This document shows, in pieces, positions 53,425-61,688 of a stretch of DNA of 64,000 bases. Under the pieces are notes generated by a model. That model was not told the DNA's origin, did not search any database, and saw nothing but the letters and a program-made list of their open reading frames with translations. Location of the stretch: contig NZ_NHOT01000006.1 in NCBI RefSeq assembly GCF_002197755.1, positions 1-64,000 of the forward strand. Reading direction: 5' to 3'. A program made the translations under genes and the position numbers. The stretch is from Pedobacter sp. AJM (GTDB lineage Bacteria; Bacteroidota; Bacteroidia; Sphingobacteriales; Sphingobacteriaceae). Within the stretch, counting starts at the first letter, position 1. Each line of letters begins with the position of its first letter.

Positions 53425-53997
53425 ATGCATAAACTCGTTTTCGCCACCAACAATCAACATAAAACAGATGAAATCCGCCTGGCACTTGCTGGCCAGTATG
53501 AAATTTTAAACCTGAATGATATTGGTTGTACTGAAGACATTCCGGAAACGGCCGATACTTTTGAAGGCAATGCCACACTAAAAAGCAGTTATGTGGTAGA
53601 AAATTTTAAACTTGACTGTTTTGCCGACGACAGTGGTTTGGAAATCGAAGCCTTAAACAATGAACCTGGTATTTTTTCTGCCCGTTACAGTGGGAGCAGG
53701 GATACGGTAGAAAACATGCAGCTGGTTTTACAGAAATTAAAAGGGCAGACCAATCGTAGGGCAAAATTTAAAACGGTGATCTCACTCATGATCGCTGGGC
53801 AAAACCATATTTTTGAAGGGGTAATTGAAGGAACCATCAGAGAAAGCTTATCCGGCATTAAAGGATTTGGCTATGACCCTATTTTTCAGCCGAATGGTTA
53901 TGATATTACCTTTGCTGAAATGGAGATGGAGGAGAAAAACAAAATCAGCCATAGGGCCATTGCACTGAAAAAGATGATGGAGTTTTTGAAAGGATAA
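53425..53997 (+). CDS. rdgB: Non-canonical purine NTP pyrophosphatase RdgB/HAM1
   Basis: The 190-residue enzyme begins LVFATNNQHKTDEIRLAL, the HAM1 substrate-binding signature. It has DSGLEIEALNNEPGIFSARY with the catalytic Asp and purine contact, and the C-terminal FGYDPIFQPNGYDITFAEM and SHRAIAL. It hydrolyses dITP and XTP to monophosphates and keeps deaminated purines out of DNA. Family length is about 190-200, so it is complete. It lies in the same orientation as the gene before it. Confidence 0.97.
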   Translation: MHKLVFATNNQHKTDEIRLALAGQYEILNLNDIGCTEDIPETADTFEGNATLKSSYVVENFKLDCFADDSGLEIEALNNEPGIFSARYSGSRDTVENMQLVLQKLKGQTNRRAKFKTVISLMIAGQNHIFEGVIEGTIRESLSGIKGFGYDPIFQPNGYDITFAEMEMEEKNKISHRAIALKKMMEFLKG

Positions 53998-54114
53998 TGG
54001 ATCATTTAATCTAACGTAGAAGTTATTGTCTCACCAATCTGCCTAAGTTGGAGGCACCAACTGATAGATGGAAAATTTTGTTTAGTAGTACTTTTTCTCA
54101 GGTACATCTTAAAC

Positions 54115-56406
54115 TTATAATTTTTGAATTACTTTCTTTAAAGAATCTGCTTTCGGTAAAATAGGTTTGATCCCAAAATTAGCCGTATCAGCTAATTTTC
54201 CAGCAGGCAAGTTTTTATTCAGGTTTAAATTTACTTCTTTACCAGTTTTAGCCGGCGAGGAAACGGCTTTACCAGGTGCGATAGTTTTACCTGCAGCATT
54301 CGGTTTTACAGGTGCGGTTGCTTTTGCTTTGGTTTTAGGTTTTGCCTTCCCTGATGATCCTATAGCGTCTTTTTTGGTCTTTGGACGTTCCTTGGGTTTC
54401 CATGAGAAACCTTTCAGAACCTTATCTTTAGAAACCTTACTCTCCGGATTTAAAGCACCTTCAACCCCCTTGATGTATACAATATCCTGAATGTCGTTCT
54501 CATTATCCTGAAAAATAAACTTAATCCGGCTACTGAGTGTCTGGTTCATTTCTTTATATACTTTTGTGCTGTCATCCTGCGTATAATAAATACTTTCTGC
54601 ATTACCATCCACATACATGGTTTTTAGTTTTCCCTTACTAAAAAAGCCAGTCATTAAACGCCCCTTAATCTGATTAAATCTTAATGAATCTTTAGGTGTA
54701 TTCACTAAAAATGCATTTCTGATGGCCTGGAGGTTATTCAGTTTTTTATTCTTAAACTGCACATAAATGGTATCTGCAATTTGCTGCGAACCTTCTGACC
54801 AGATAATGGGGTTGACAAAACAGCGCAGGGTAGAATCGGCACTGGTGTAAAATACGCTGTCTGTCTTGGCCTGGATATTTGTTTTAAAGATTTTAACACC
54901 ATGATAAGCCTTTATAATCCTCGCCTGTACAGTATCTGCCGGATTAAATTTTGTGGTATCATTTTTAGCCTGGCCGGGCTTCAAGGCCGATAGTACATTT
55001 TTACCGACTGTTTTAATATTGCTTTTATCAATTGTTTGAGCCAGGCTATCTGCTTTACCAGCAGCTTTTTTAATATTATCTGTTTTAATGGCTTTAGTTA
55101 CTGTAGTGTCGGCCTTAATCTTGGGTAAGCTCTTCACAATACTATCTGCCTTGTCTTTTAATATATTTCCCTTCTTTAAACTATCTGTGTTTAACTGCGG
55201 TAATTTTTTAGACAGTGAATCTACAGGAACAGTTGTTGGTACACTGATTGGCGCGGTGTTTTTTGTGTCATCTTTAGGTTTGTTTTTAGCACGCTTATCA
55301 TTTTTGGAAAGTTGATTTTTCCTGTCGCCAAGCTTACTTTCCGTGTTTTTTGCAGGCATTTCTTCAGGCGACTCCGCACCATCTTTTTTCCCTTCGTCTT
55401 CATCATCTTCCCCCACTTCATTGTCAGATTTTATCGAAATTTTGGGAATCAGTTTCAGGGTTTTCTGTAAAACCATTTGTGTTTCAAGCGTATCTGCACC
55501 CATCCATAAACTATCCGGGCGCTTTTTGTCATTCACCATGATAGAATCTTCTGTGCCAATCCCCATGTAAGCATTGCGGGTAACCAATGTCCGTTGATCC
55601 GCTTTGTAGTAAAAGCCAAGATCTCCAAACATTTTCATTTTATCTTTGGTATCAGAAAACACAATATTTTTTACCGCCTTGCCATAGCCGATTTTACCAT
55701 AGTAATATAAACTATCCCCCTTAAGTGATCTGGTGCCCTGTGTGTAAAGATTTTTTTTTCCGAAATAAGCATCTTCTGTAGTGGTGTTGTAGGCGCCATT
55801 TTCGGTGTAAAGATTATCGTCTTTCCCTTTGATATTTGTCGGGCCATAAAAATAGGTCCATTTGGTTTGCGTGTTGTACCGAAGCGTATCTGATTTAATG
55901 GTTACCTGAGGGGTAACCGCCACCACATTGTACCTGAAATAGGCATCATTACTTCCGCTAAAATAGTAGCCGTTTTTACTGGTCAATGTAACTTGTTGAT
56001 TCACAATTTTACCGCCGCTGGTATAAGTTCCTATTTTGCTGACAGTATTGTAATCTAAAATATCAGTCGTTAAAACCGATGTAGGATCAGTCATCCGAAC
56101 ATTTCCGGTTAAATGGGCCTGCTTTTTGTTTCCATCATATTGCAGTTGTTCAGAATAAATATCGGTGGTAAGCTGATTGATGTGCACATTTCTGTAAGCC
56201 TCGAAATAATTCCGCTTGTTGTAAAAAACCGCACTATCACAGGTAAGCGTGGCATTATCCTGCTGAAAAACCGGATTTCTAAGATATGTAATGCTGTTTT
56301 TCATATCTCCGTTAATTTTGGAGTATGAAACAATTTTAATCTGCTTTTGGCCGAATAGTAAAATAGGACTGATTAAAAGAAATATAAAAACAAATATTTT
56401 TTGCAC
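54115..56406 (-). CDS. OstA/LptA-like outer-membrane transport protein with Lys-rich insert
   Basis: The 763-residue protein begins with GTG at 56406 and a signal peptide ending near LLFGQ. Residues 20-290 are beta-jellyroll repeats of the OstA type (YLRNPVFQQDNATLTCDSAV, AYRNVHINQLTTDIYSEQL, HLTGNVRMTDPTSVLTTDI), related to LptA and the LptD periplasmic domain. From about 310 to 470 the sequence is Lys/Asp/Ser-rich and low in complexity. Another jellyroll part (TADSTLRCFVNPIIWSEGSQ-like) follows and then a long basic Pro/Ala/Lys tail. It should bridge lipopolysaccharide transport between membranes, but the insert and tail are unusual. It is divergent from tilS. Confidence 0.85.
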   Translation of the reverse strand: MQKIFVFIFLLISPILLFGQKQIKIVSYSKINGDMKNSITYLRNPVFQQDNATLTCDSAVFYNKRNYFEAYRNVHINQLTTDIYSEQLQYDGNKKQAHLTGNVRMTDPTSVLTTDILDYNTVSKIGTYTSGGKIVNQQVTLTSKNGYYFSGSNDAYFRYNVVAVTPQVTIKSDTLRYNTQTKWTYFYGPTNIKGKDDNLYTENGAYNTTTEDAYFGKKNLYTQGTRSLKGDSLYYYGKIGYGKAVKNIVFSDTKDKMKMFGDLGFYYKADQRTLVTRNAYMGIGTEDSIMVNDKKRPDSLWMGADTLETQMVLQKTLKLIPKISIKSDNEVGEDDEDEGKKDGAESPEEMPAKNTESKLGDRKNQLSKNDKRAKNKPKDDTKNTAPISVPTTVPVDSLSKKLPQLNTDSLKKGNILKDKADSIVKSLPKIKADTTVTKAIKTDNIKKAAGKADSLAQTIDKSNIKTVGKNVLSALKPGQAKNDTTKFNPADTVQARIIKAYHGVKIFKTNIQAKTDSVFYTSADSTLRCFVNPIIWSEGSQQIADTIYVQFKNKKLNNLQAIRNAFLVNTPKDSLRFNQIKGRLMTGFFSKGKLKTMYVDGNAESIYYTQDDSTKVYKEMNQTLSSRIKFIFQDNENDIQDIVYIKGVEGALNPESKVSKDKVLKGFSWKPKERPKTKKDAIGSSGKAKPKTKAKATAPVKPNAAGKTIAPGKAVSSPAKTGKEVNLNLNKNLPAGKLADTANFGIKPILPKADSLKKVIQKL

Positions 56407-56410
56407 CCTA

Positions 56411-56467
56411 CAAAGTTAGTTTTTTGTTCCGAACGTTCGGAATACCAGTTAAAATTAAATATTTTTG
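56411..56467. promoter_or_regulatory. Divergent promoter with a perfect 16-bp palindrome
   Basis: The palindrome TTCCGAACGTTCGGAA occupies 56427-56442. Minus-strand TAACTTTG (56418-56411) is an exact -7 element 4 nt from the OstA-like GTG, and plus-strand TATTTTTG (56460-56467) is one 4 nt from the tilS ATG. The palindrome takes the -33 position of both, so a regulator bound there could control both genes. Confidence 0.6.
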
Positions 56468-56471
56468 GTGG

Positions 56472-57803
56472 ATGTTACCCTTATCTCCATTTCAGGATTT
56501 TATCACAAAACACAAGTTGTTTAGCAGTGGTAACAAGATTCTCTTAGCCGTTAGCGGAGGAAAAGATTCTGTATTGATGTTGCATTTGTTTAAGGCGATA
56601 GGCGTTAATATTGGTGTGGCACATTGTAATTTTAATTTAAGGGGTGATGAAGCGCAGCGCGACGAAAATTTCGTTAAAATACTTGCTGAAACCCTTGATC
56701 TTCCGTTGCATATAACGCATTTTGATACTAAAAAATATGCAGCCGAAAATAAAATTTCTACGCAGATGGCTGCCCGTTATTTACGTTATTCCTGGTTTGA
56801 AGAGATCAGGCTGGCACATCAGTATGATTATATTGCTTTAGCACAGCACCAGAACGATGCCATTGAGACGGTATTGATTAATCTGATTCGCGGAACCGGA
56901 ATCAGTGGTTTGCATGGCATTCTACCAAAAAAACAACATCTGATCCGTCCGCTTTTGTTTTTAAGCAGGGAAGAGATTGATGAAATTGTAACAGCAGAAA
57001 ATATTTCTTTTGTAGAAGACAGCTCTAACGTAAGTACGCACTATACCCGGAATAAACTGCGGCTACAGGTGATTCCGCATTTACAGGATATTAATCCCAA
57101 CCTTGAAAAAACTTTTGCCGAAAATATTGCCCGCTTTACAGAACTTGAAAACTTTCTGGAACTGGAGGTGGCTAAACTCCGAACTAAATTAATCCACAAA
57201 AAGGTTGATGGCTTGTATATTGCCTTAGATGAAATTGCCAGATTGAATCCGCAAAAGCTCCTGTTGTATGAGTTGCTAAAACCCTATCATTTTACAGCCA
57301 CTGTAGCTGAAGAGATTTTAGATAGTTTAAACGCAGTGAGCGGAACGCATTTTTTCAGTTCCACGCATCAGGCGATTATCAACAGGAACGATTTGGTGAT
57401 TGTAGAAAAGCATGCCGGTAACCTTCTTAATCAGTTTGTTCATCCTGCTACAGCTAAAATTGATTTTGGGGATGCTACTATTTTTGTACACTATTCCACC
57501 GAAATAAAGTTTGAGGTCAATGCGGAGAAAGCATTCGTAAATGCTGATCAACTTATTTTCCCTTTGGTGATTAGAAATTGGCAAAATGGTGATAAATTTA
57601 TTCCACTAGGCATGAAGATGTTTAAAAAGGTCAGTGATTTTTTTATTGATGAGAAAGTGCCGCTGCACGTCAAGCATAACACGCCCATCCTGGTAAACGG
57701 AAACGGAGATATTATCTGGGTTGCAGGTATGCGGCAGGATAATCGATATAAATTAACTACAGCAACAAAAAAAGTTGCTATATTCGAACTCGAAAATTAT
57801 TAA
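56472..57803 (+). CDS. tilS: tRNA(Ile)-lysidine synthetase TilS
   Basis: The start is the ATG giving MLPLSPFQDFITKHKLFSSG. The 443-residue enzyme has the PP-loop AVSGGKDSVLML (about residues 24-35) that activates tRNA with ATP, and LAQHQNDAIETVLINLIRGTG. A C-terminal TilS domain (GDKFIPLGMKMFKKVSDFF) follows. It makes lysidine at C34 of tRNA-Ile2, which is essential for decoding AUA. It is divergent from the OstA-like gene. The -7 element ends 4 nt before the start. Confidence 0.97.
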   Translation: MLPLSPFQDFITKHKLFSSGNKILLAVSGGKDSVLMLHLFKAIGVNIGVAHCNFNLRGDEAQRDENFVKILAETLDLPLHITHFDTKKYAAENKISTQMAARYLRYSWFEEIRLAHQYDYIALAQHQNDAIETVLINLIRGTGISGLHGILPKKQHLIRPLLFLSREEIDEIVTAENISFVEDSSNVSTHYTRNKLRLQVIPHLQDINPNLEKTFAENIARFTELENFLELEVAKLRTKLIHKKVDGLYIALDEIARLNPQKLLLYELLKPYHFTATVAEEILDSLNAVSGTHFFSSTHQAIINRNDLVIVEKHAGNLLNQFVHPATAKIDFGDATIFVHYSTEIKFEVNAEKAFVNADQLIFPLVIRNWQNGDKFIPLGMKMFKKVSDFFIDEKVPLHVKHNTPILVNGNGDIIWVAGMRQDNRYKLTTATKKVAIFELENY

Positions 57804-58292
57804 GTGGAAAGCAAATACGCCTATATCGAAAAACAATACATTGGTCGGGATTATGTTCGCATTTTCATCAGGTTAATTATGGCCGCCTTCTGCTTTGCTG
57901 CTTATGTTTACGAGCGTGACCGCGATAATACACAAGATCTTTTTCTGGTAGTGGGTTTTGGAATCATTGGTGTTTCCATGCTGTTGCTTTTCTTAATTCA
58001 GTATAAAATCATTGTGGATAACGGAAGTATGATACTGGATGGATTGTGGACAACAAAACGCGTAAAGATTGATTTGAACAGTATTGTTGATGTGCGTAAG
58101 GCTACTTATAGCCGTTATTTTTTTAATAACCCGGTTTATAACCTGCATACCAAAGGCACCATCCGTTTTTACTCCTCTGGTAAAGATGCCGTAGTATTAA
58201 CTGATCGCGATGGGCTGGAATATTTTATTGGCACCCAAAGACCAAATGAACTTTTTCTGGTGATTAAGGAAGAAATGAGAAATTTAAAATAA
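57804..58292 (+). CDS. Membrane protein with PH-like C-terminal part
   Basis: The start is GTG, directly after the tilS stop with no gap, so translation is probably coupled. The 162-residue protein has a short polar N-terminus, two transmembrane helices (about residues 22-38 and 48-66) and a soluble beta-rich domain (ILDGLWTTKRVKIDLNSIVD, then TIRFYSSGKDAVVLTDRDGL). The layout is like bacterial PH-domain proteins of the YdbT/DUF kind. Function is unknown. Confidence 0.65.
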   Translation: MESKYAYIEKQYIGRDYVRIFIRLIMAAFCFAAYVYERDRDNTQDLFLVVGFGIIGVSMLLLFLIQYKIIVDNGSMILDGLWTTKRVKIDLNSIVDVRKATYSRYFFNNPVYNLHTKGTIRFYSSGKDAVVLTDRDGLEYFIGTQRPNELFLVIKEEMRNLK

Positions 58293-58427
58293 TTAAATTG
58301 ACGCATTAAACTGCTTATACTGATTGTGCTATAATTTTTTTTAGAAAACTTAATCTACGAATCTACGGCCTGACTGGCCAAAGTTTTTATTGCAATACCC
58401 CGACACATATTATAGATTAAAATCGGC

Positions 58428-58435
58428 TACATTTG
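58428..58435 (+). promoter_or_regulatory. -7 element of the bshA promoter
   Basis: TACATTTG is an exact match 23 nt before the bshA ATG, giving a leader of about 18 nt. Confidence 0.6.
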
Positions 58436-58458
58436 TGGCAACAACAACGCATTTATAA

Positions 58459-59589
58459 ATGAAGATAGGAATTGTTTGCTACCCAACCTTTGGCGGTAGT
58501 GGAGTCGTTGCAACTGAGCTTGGAAAGGCACTTGCAAATGAAGGGCACCAGGTTCATTTTATCACCTACAGCCAGCCAGCCAGGTTGGATTTTTTCTCTG
58601 CAAATTTATTTTATCACGAAGTTTCCGTAAGAGATTACCCGCTTTTTGATTATGCACCATATGAATCTGCACTTGCCAGTAAACTGGTTGACGTTGTTCG
58701 TTTTGAACAGCTGGATGTGTTGCATGTTCATTATGCCATTCCACATGCTTCAGCTGCTTTTATGGCCAAACAGATTCTGGCCAGTTATGGTATCCATATC
58801 CCGGTGGTGACTACTTTACACGGAACAGATATTACGCTTGTAGGTAAAGATCCGACCTACAAACCAGTGGTTACTTTTTCTATCAACCAGAGTGATGGGG
58901 TGACTACTGTTTCGGATGACTTGAGGGAAGACACTTATAACCATTTCGAGATCAAAAAAGACATTAAGGTTATTCCTAATTTTATTGATTTCACCAGGTT
59001 TAGTTTGCAGGCTAAAGATCACTTTAAAAAGGCAATTGCGCCAAATAACGAGCGAATCCTGATTCATACTTCGAATTTCAGAAAAGTGAAACGCACCGCA
59101 GATGTAATCAGAATTTTCGAAAAAGTTCAGGCCGTGATTCCTTCGAAACTGTTGATGGTAGGTGACGGACCAGAACGTGCTTATGATGAACAACTCTGTC
59201 GAAATTTAAATATTGGAGAAAATGTACGATTTCTGGGCAAACAGGATGCTGTAGAAGAAATCCTGTCTGTTTCTGACCTGTTTTTAATGCCTTCAGAGTC
59301 TGAAAGTTTCGGATTAGCCGCACTGGAAGCTATGGCTTGTAAAGTGCCAGCCATTACTACAAATGCCGGCGGTTTACCAGAATTAAATGTAAATGGTTTC
59401 TGTGGTTATATGAGTGATGTTGGTGATGTAGATGCAATGGCTGCTAATGCTATTGCCATTTTAAAAGACGACGATACTTTAAAGCAGTTCAAAGAAAATG
59501 CTTTTAAAAGGGCACAGGATTTTGATTTGAAAAAGATTCTGCCATCTTACGTAGAGTTTTACAGGGAAGTTATACAGCATAGTAAATAA
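58459..59589 (+). CDS. bshA: N-acetyl-alpha-D-glucosaminyl L-malate synthase BshA
   Basis: The 376-residue GT4 glycosyltransferase begins MKIGIVCYPTFGGSGVVATE, the conserved BshA N-terminus. It contains HYAIPHASAAFMAKQILA, TTLHGTDITLVGKDPTYKPV and the GT4 donor-site segment SDLFLMPSESESFGLAALEA (the E-x7-E motif). BshA joins UDP-GlcNAc and L-malate, the first step of bacillithiol synthesis, and the following bshB and bshC steps must be encoded outside the window. Bacillithiol is the main low-molecular-weight thiol in many Bacteroidota. The gene ends at its own terminator. Confidence 0.96.
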   Translation: MKIGIVCYPTFGGSGVVATELGKALANEGHQVHFITYSQPARLDFFSANLFYHEVSVRDYPLFDYAPYESALASKLVDVVRFEQLDVLHVHYAIPHASAAFMAKQILASYGIHIPVVTTLHGTDITLVGKDPTYKPVVTFSINQSDGVTTVSDDLREDTYNHFEIKKDIKVIPNFIDFTRFSLQAKDHFKKAIAPNNERILIHTSNFRKVKRTADVIRIFEKVQAVIPSKLLMVGDGPERAYDEQLCRNLNIGENVRFLGKQDAVEEILSVSDLFLMPSESESFGLAALEAMACKVPAITTNAGGLPELNVNGFCGYMSDVGDVDAMAANAIAILKDDDTLKQFKENAFKRAQDFDLKKILPSYVEFYREVIQHSK

Positions 59590-59610
59590 GTTTAATTGAT
59601 CAAAAAAGTG

Positions 59611-59639
59611 AGTCGCTGGGTTGCCTGGCGACTTTTTTT
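59611..59639 (+). terminator. Terminator after bshA
   Basis: AGTCGCTGGG pairs with CCTGGCGACT (10 bp with two wobbles) around a TTG loop, followed by seven T. Confidence 0.88.
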
Positions 59640-59782
59640 ATGGATATAAATTTTTGAAATCTTTTTCTGACGATATATTCGATATAGGAATAAAAATCTT
59701 TTGAACATATTTATGATGTAAGGTTCTTATAAAGAAATCATTATCAAATTAAACTTTCTCAAAATCAAATCATTATAAATCG

Positions 59783-59790
59783 TACCTTTG
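59783..59790 (+). promoter_or_regulatory. -7 element of the J/KTSC gene promoter
   Basis: TACCTTTG is an exact match and is followed by GC, as in the extended consensus. It ends 6 nt before the ATG at 59797, so transcription should begin at or beside the start codon. Confidence 0.65.
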
Positions 59791-59796
59791 CGCCAA

Positions 59797-60243
59797 ATGA
59801 AAAAGATAGTAGATTACAGAAAGCTTTTGAACGTAGATAAAACGGCCGAGCTTGCAGCGCTTAAGTCGGTTTACCGCACCCTAATGAAAGAGTATCACCC
59901 TGATAAATTCCAGGTAGAGGAAGAGAAATTAGCGGCAGAAGCTAGAAGTAAAGAAATTATAGAAGCTTACCATTTCCTGGTAAGTATTGCACCGGAAACC
60001 CGTGAGCAAAACATTGAGACATATAACCACACGATAACAAATTCTAATATTTTAGATTTTGAGTACAAACAATCAGTTTTGAATATTCAGTTTTTTGATG
60101 GAAGTGCTTATGAATACTTTGATGTGCCCAGAGCCATCTACATTAAATTAGTGAATGCCGATTCTCCTGGTCGTTTTGCCCGTCGTCACATCTGTAATTC
60201 ATTCCCTTATCGTAATGTGGCTAAGGTAGCAGAACCTGCTTAG
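59797..60243 (+). CDS. J-domain protein with C-terminal KTSC domain
   Basis: The start is the ATG giving MKKIVDYRKLLNVDKTAELA; a TTG three codons earlier is inside the -7 element and unlikely. The 148-residue protein has a DnaJ J-domain (residues 5-65) with the HPD motif in KEYHPDKFQVEEEK, and a KTSC domain (about 85-145) starting NSNILDFEYKQSVLNIQFFD and containing SPGRFARRHICNSFPY. The J-domain would stimulate a DnaK ATPase. The KTSC part may bind nucleic acid or target a substrate. The fusion is recurrent in Bacteroidota. Confidence 0.9.
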   Translation: MKKIVDYRKLLNVDKTAELAALKSVYRTLMKEYHPDKFQVEEEKLAAEARSKEIIEAYHFLVSIAPETREQNIETYNHTITNSNILDFEYKQSVLNIQFFDGSAYEYFDVPRAIYIKLVNADSPGRFARRHICNSFPYRNVAKVAEPA

Positions 60244-60266
60244 TTTAAACTTAAAATATTGATTAG

Positions 60267-60293
60267 AGACCCGTTGAAAAACGGGTCTTTTTT
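60267..60293 (+). terminator. Terminator after the J/KTSC gene
   Basis: AGACCCGTT pairs with AACGGGTCT around GAAA, followed by a T run. Confidence 0.92.
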
Positions 60294-60299
60294 GTATTC

Positions 60300-60470
60300 A
60301 GAGGAACAGGGGTATCAAGCATTAAGCCCTTGAATGAAGTTCAGGATGAGCAGGCTGTAGCGATTGTTTATAGAAAGCGTTTAATGCAGTTATTGTTTTA
60401 CGGAGTCTTAAATGCACCAACTATGAACGGTCGTCCTCCCGATCTTGATTCAGGATCTATTTGAAGGAAC
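60300..60470. repeat. Intergenic repeat remnants
   Basis: AAGTTCAGGATGAGCAGGC, CGTCCTCCCGATCTTG and GATTCAGGATC resemble the segments at 15360-15450. No gene is seen. Confidence 0.45.
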
Positions 60471-61583
60471 TTATTTATCAAACACCAAACAAACCGGTGC
60501 GCCAACATCAATCCTTTTTCCGCTATCCGTTAATTTACCGGTTTTAACATCTCTATTAAAAATCACAACGTTATTGGTATACTGATGGCCAACCAATAAA
60601 AATTTTCCACTCGGATCAATGGTGAAATTTCTTGGTCCTTTACCTAAAGTACTTAACGTTTCAATCCATTTAAGTTGGCCGTTGGGAAGAATAGAAAAGG
60701 CAGAAATACTATTGGCATCACCTCTGTTGGTTTCATAAAGGAACTTCCCATCTGAAGAAATATGGATATCAGCCGCATCAATAGCACCTGTAAAATCTTT
60801 TGCCGTGGTTCCGATCTCCTGTAATTTGTTTAAGTGACCATTCAAATAACTAAATGCGGTTATGCGCCCGTTAAATTCATGAACCAGGTAGGCGAATTTT
60901 CCATCCGGACTAAAAACAATATGCCTTGGGCCTGTACCTGCATTGGTTTTAATAATTGATTTCTCAACAAGGGTTTTGTCCTTCCCGGTTTTATTATAGC
61001 TGTAAATGTAAGTCTGGTCTTCGCCCAAATCATTTACCACTAAATACCGGTGGTCTGGAGTGAACTTAACCATATGCACATGTGCACTTTTTTGCCTGCC
61101 CTTAGGATCAATACTCTTACCTGCATGTTGAATCACCTGAACGGCTTCACTTAAAGATCCATCAGTTTTACGCGGAAATACAGCTAAACTGCCGCCAGAA
61201 TAATTTGCAATAATTACATTTTGCTCATCAACTGTAATGAAACATGGATCAGCCCCATGGCTATCTACCTTATTGATGAAAGTTAATGCTCCGGTTATAG
61301 CATCATATTTAAAGGCCGTAACAGCGCTGGTTTCACCAGTTTCATTTACAGCATATGCATATTTTTGATCAGCAGAAATAGCCAGGTAACTCGGGTTAGC
61401 CGTGCCTTTTGTGATATTTTTTAACGCTGTATTCCCTGTATTGGTATCAAAATCATAAGTGTAAATTCCTTCACTTTTACCAGGAGCGGTATAGGTGCCG
61501 ATGACCAAGTTGTAATGGGTTTGTTGTGCAGTTGCAATGGTTGATAATAACGACATTAAGAATAATCCAATATATTTTTTCAT
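60471..61583 (-). CDS. Lactonase family protein (6-phosphogluconolactonase-like beta-propeller)
   Basis: The start is the ATG giving MKKYIGLFLMSLLSTIATAQ, a signal peptide. The protein of about 370 residues is a seven-bladed propeller with lactonase segments: LVIGTYTAPGKSEGIYTYDF, NPSYLAISADQKYAYAVNE, AHVHMVKFTPDHRYLVVNDL, GPRHIVFSPDGKFAYLVHE, and GPRNFTIDPSGKFLLVGHQ. Cytosolic Pgl hydrolyses 6-phosphogluconolactone, but this copy is exported, so another sugar lactone is more likely. No sugar pathway genes are beside it. Confidence 0.9.
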   Translation of the reverse strand: MKKYIGLFLMSLLSTIATAQQTHYNLVIGTYTAPGKSEGIYTYDFDTNTGNTALKNITKGTANPSYLAISADQKYAYAVNETGETSAVTAFKYDAITGALTFINKVDSHGADPCFITVDEQNVIIANYSGGSLAVFPRKTDGSLSEAVQVIQHAGKSIDPKGRQKSAHVHMVKFTPDHRYLVVNDLGEDQTYIYSYNKTGKDKTLVEKSIIKTNAGTGPRHIVFSPDGKFAYLVHEFNGRITAFSYLNGHLNKLQEIGTTAKDFTGAIDAADIHISSDGKFLYETNRGDANSISAFSILPNGQLKWIETLSTLGKGPRNFTIDPSGKFLLVGHQYTNNVVIFNRDVKTGKLTDSGKRIDVGAPVCLVFDK

Positions 61584-61659
61584 AAGATGACCTGCTTTAG
61601 CAACAAATATGAGAAAAATTTGTTGAGGCAATTTCTAAATTAATTTAATGACAAACAAA

Positions 61660-61684
61660 AAAGGCAACCTTTACGATTGCCTTT
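61660..61684 (-). terminator. Terminator of the pseudouridine synthase gene
   Basis: On the minus strand AAAGGCAA and TTGCCTTT form an 8-bp stem with a 9-nt loop, followed by a T run. Confidence 0.85.
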
Positions 61685-61688
61685 AAAA

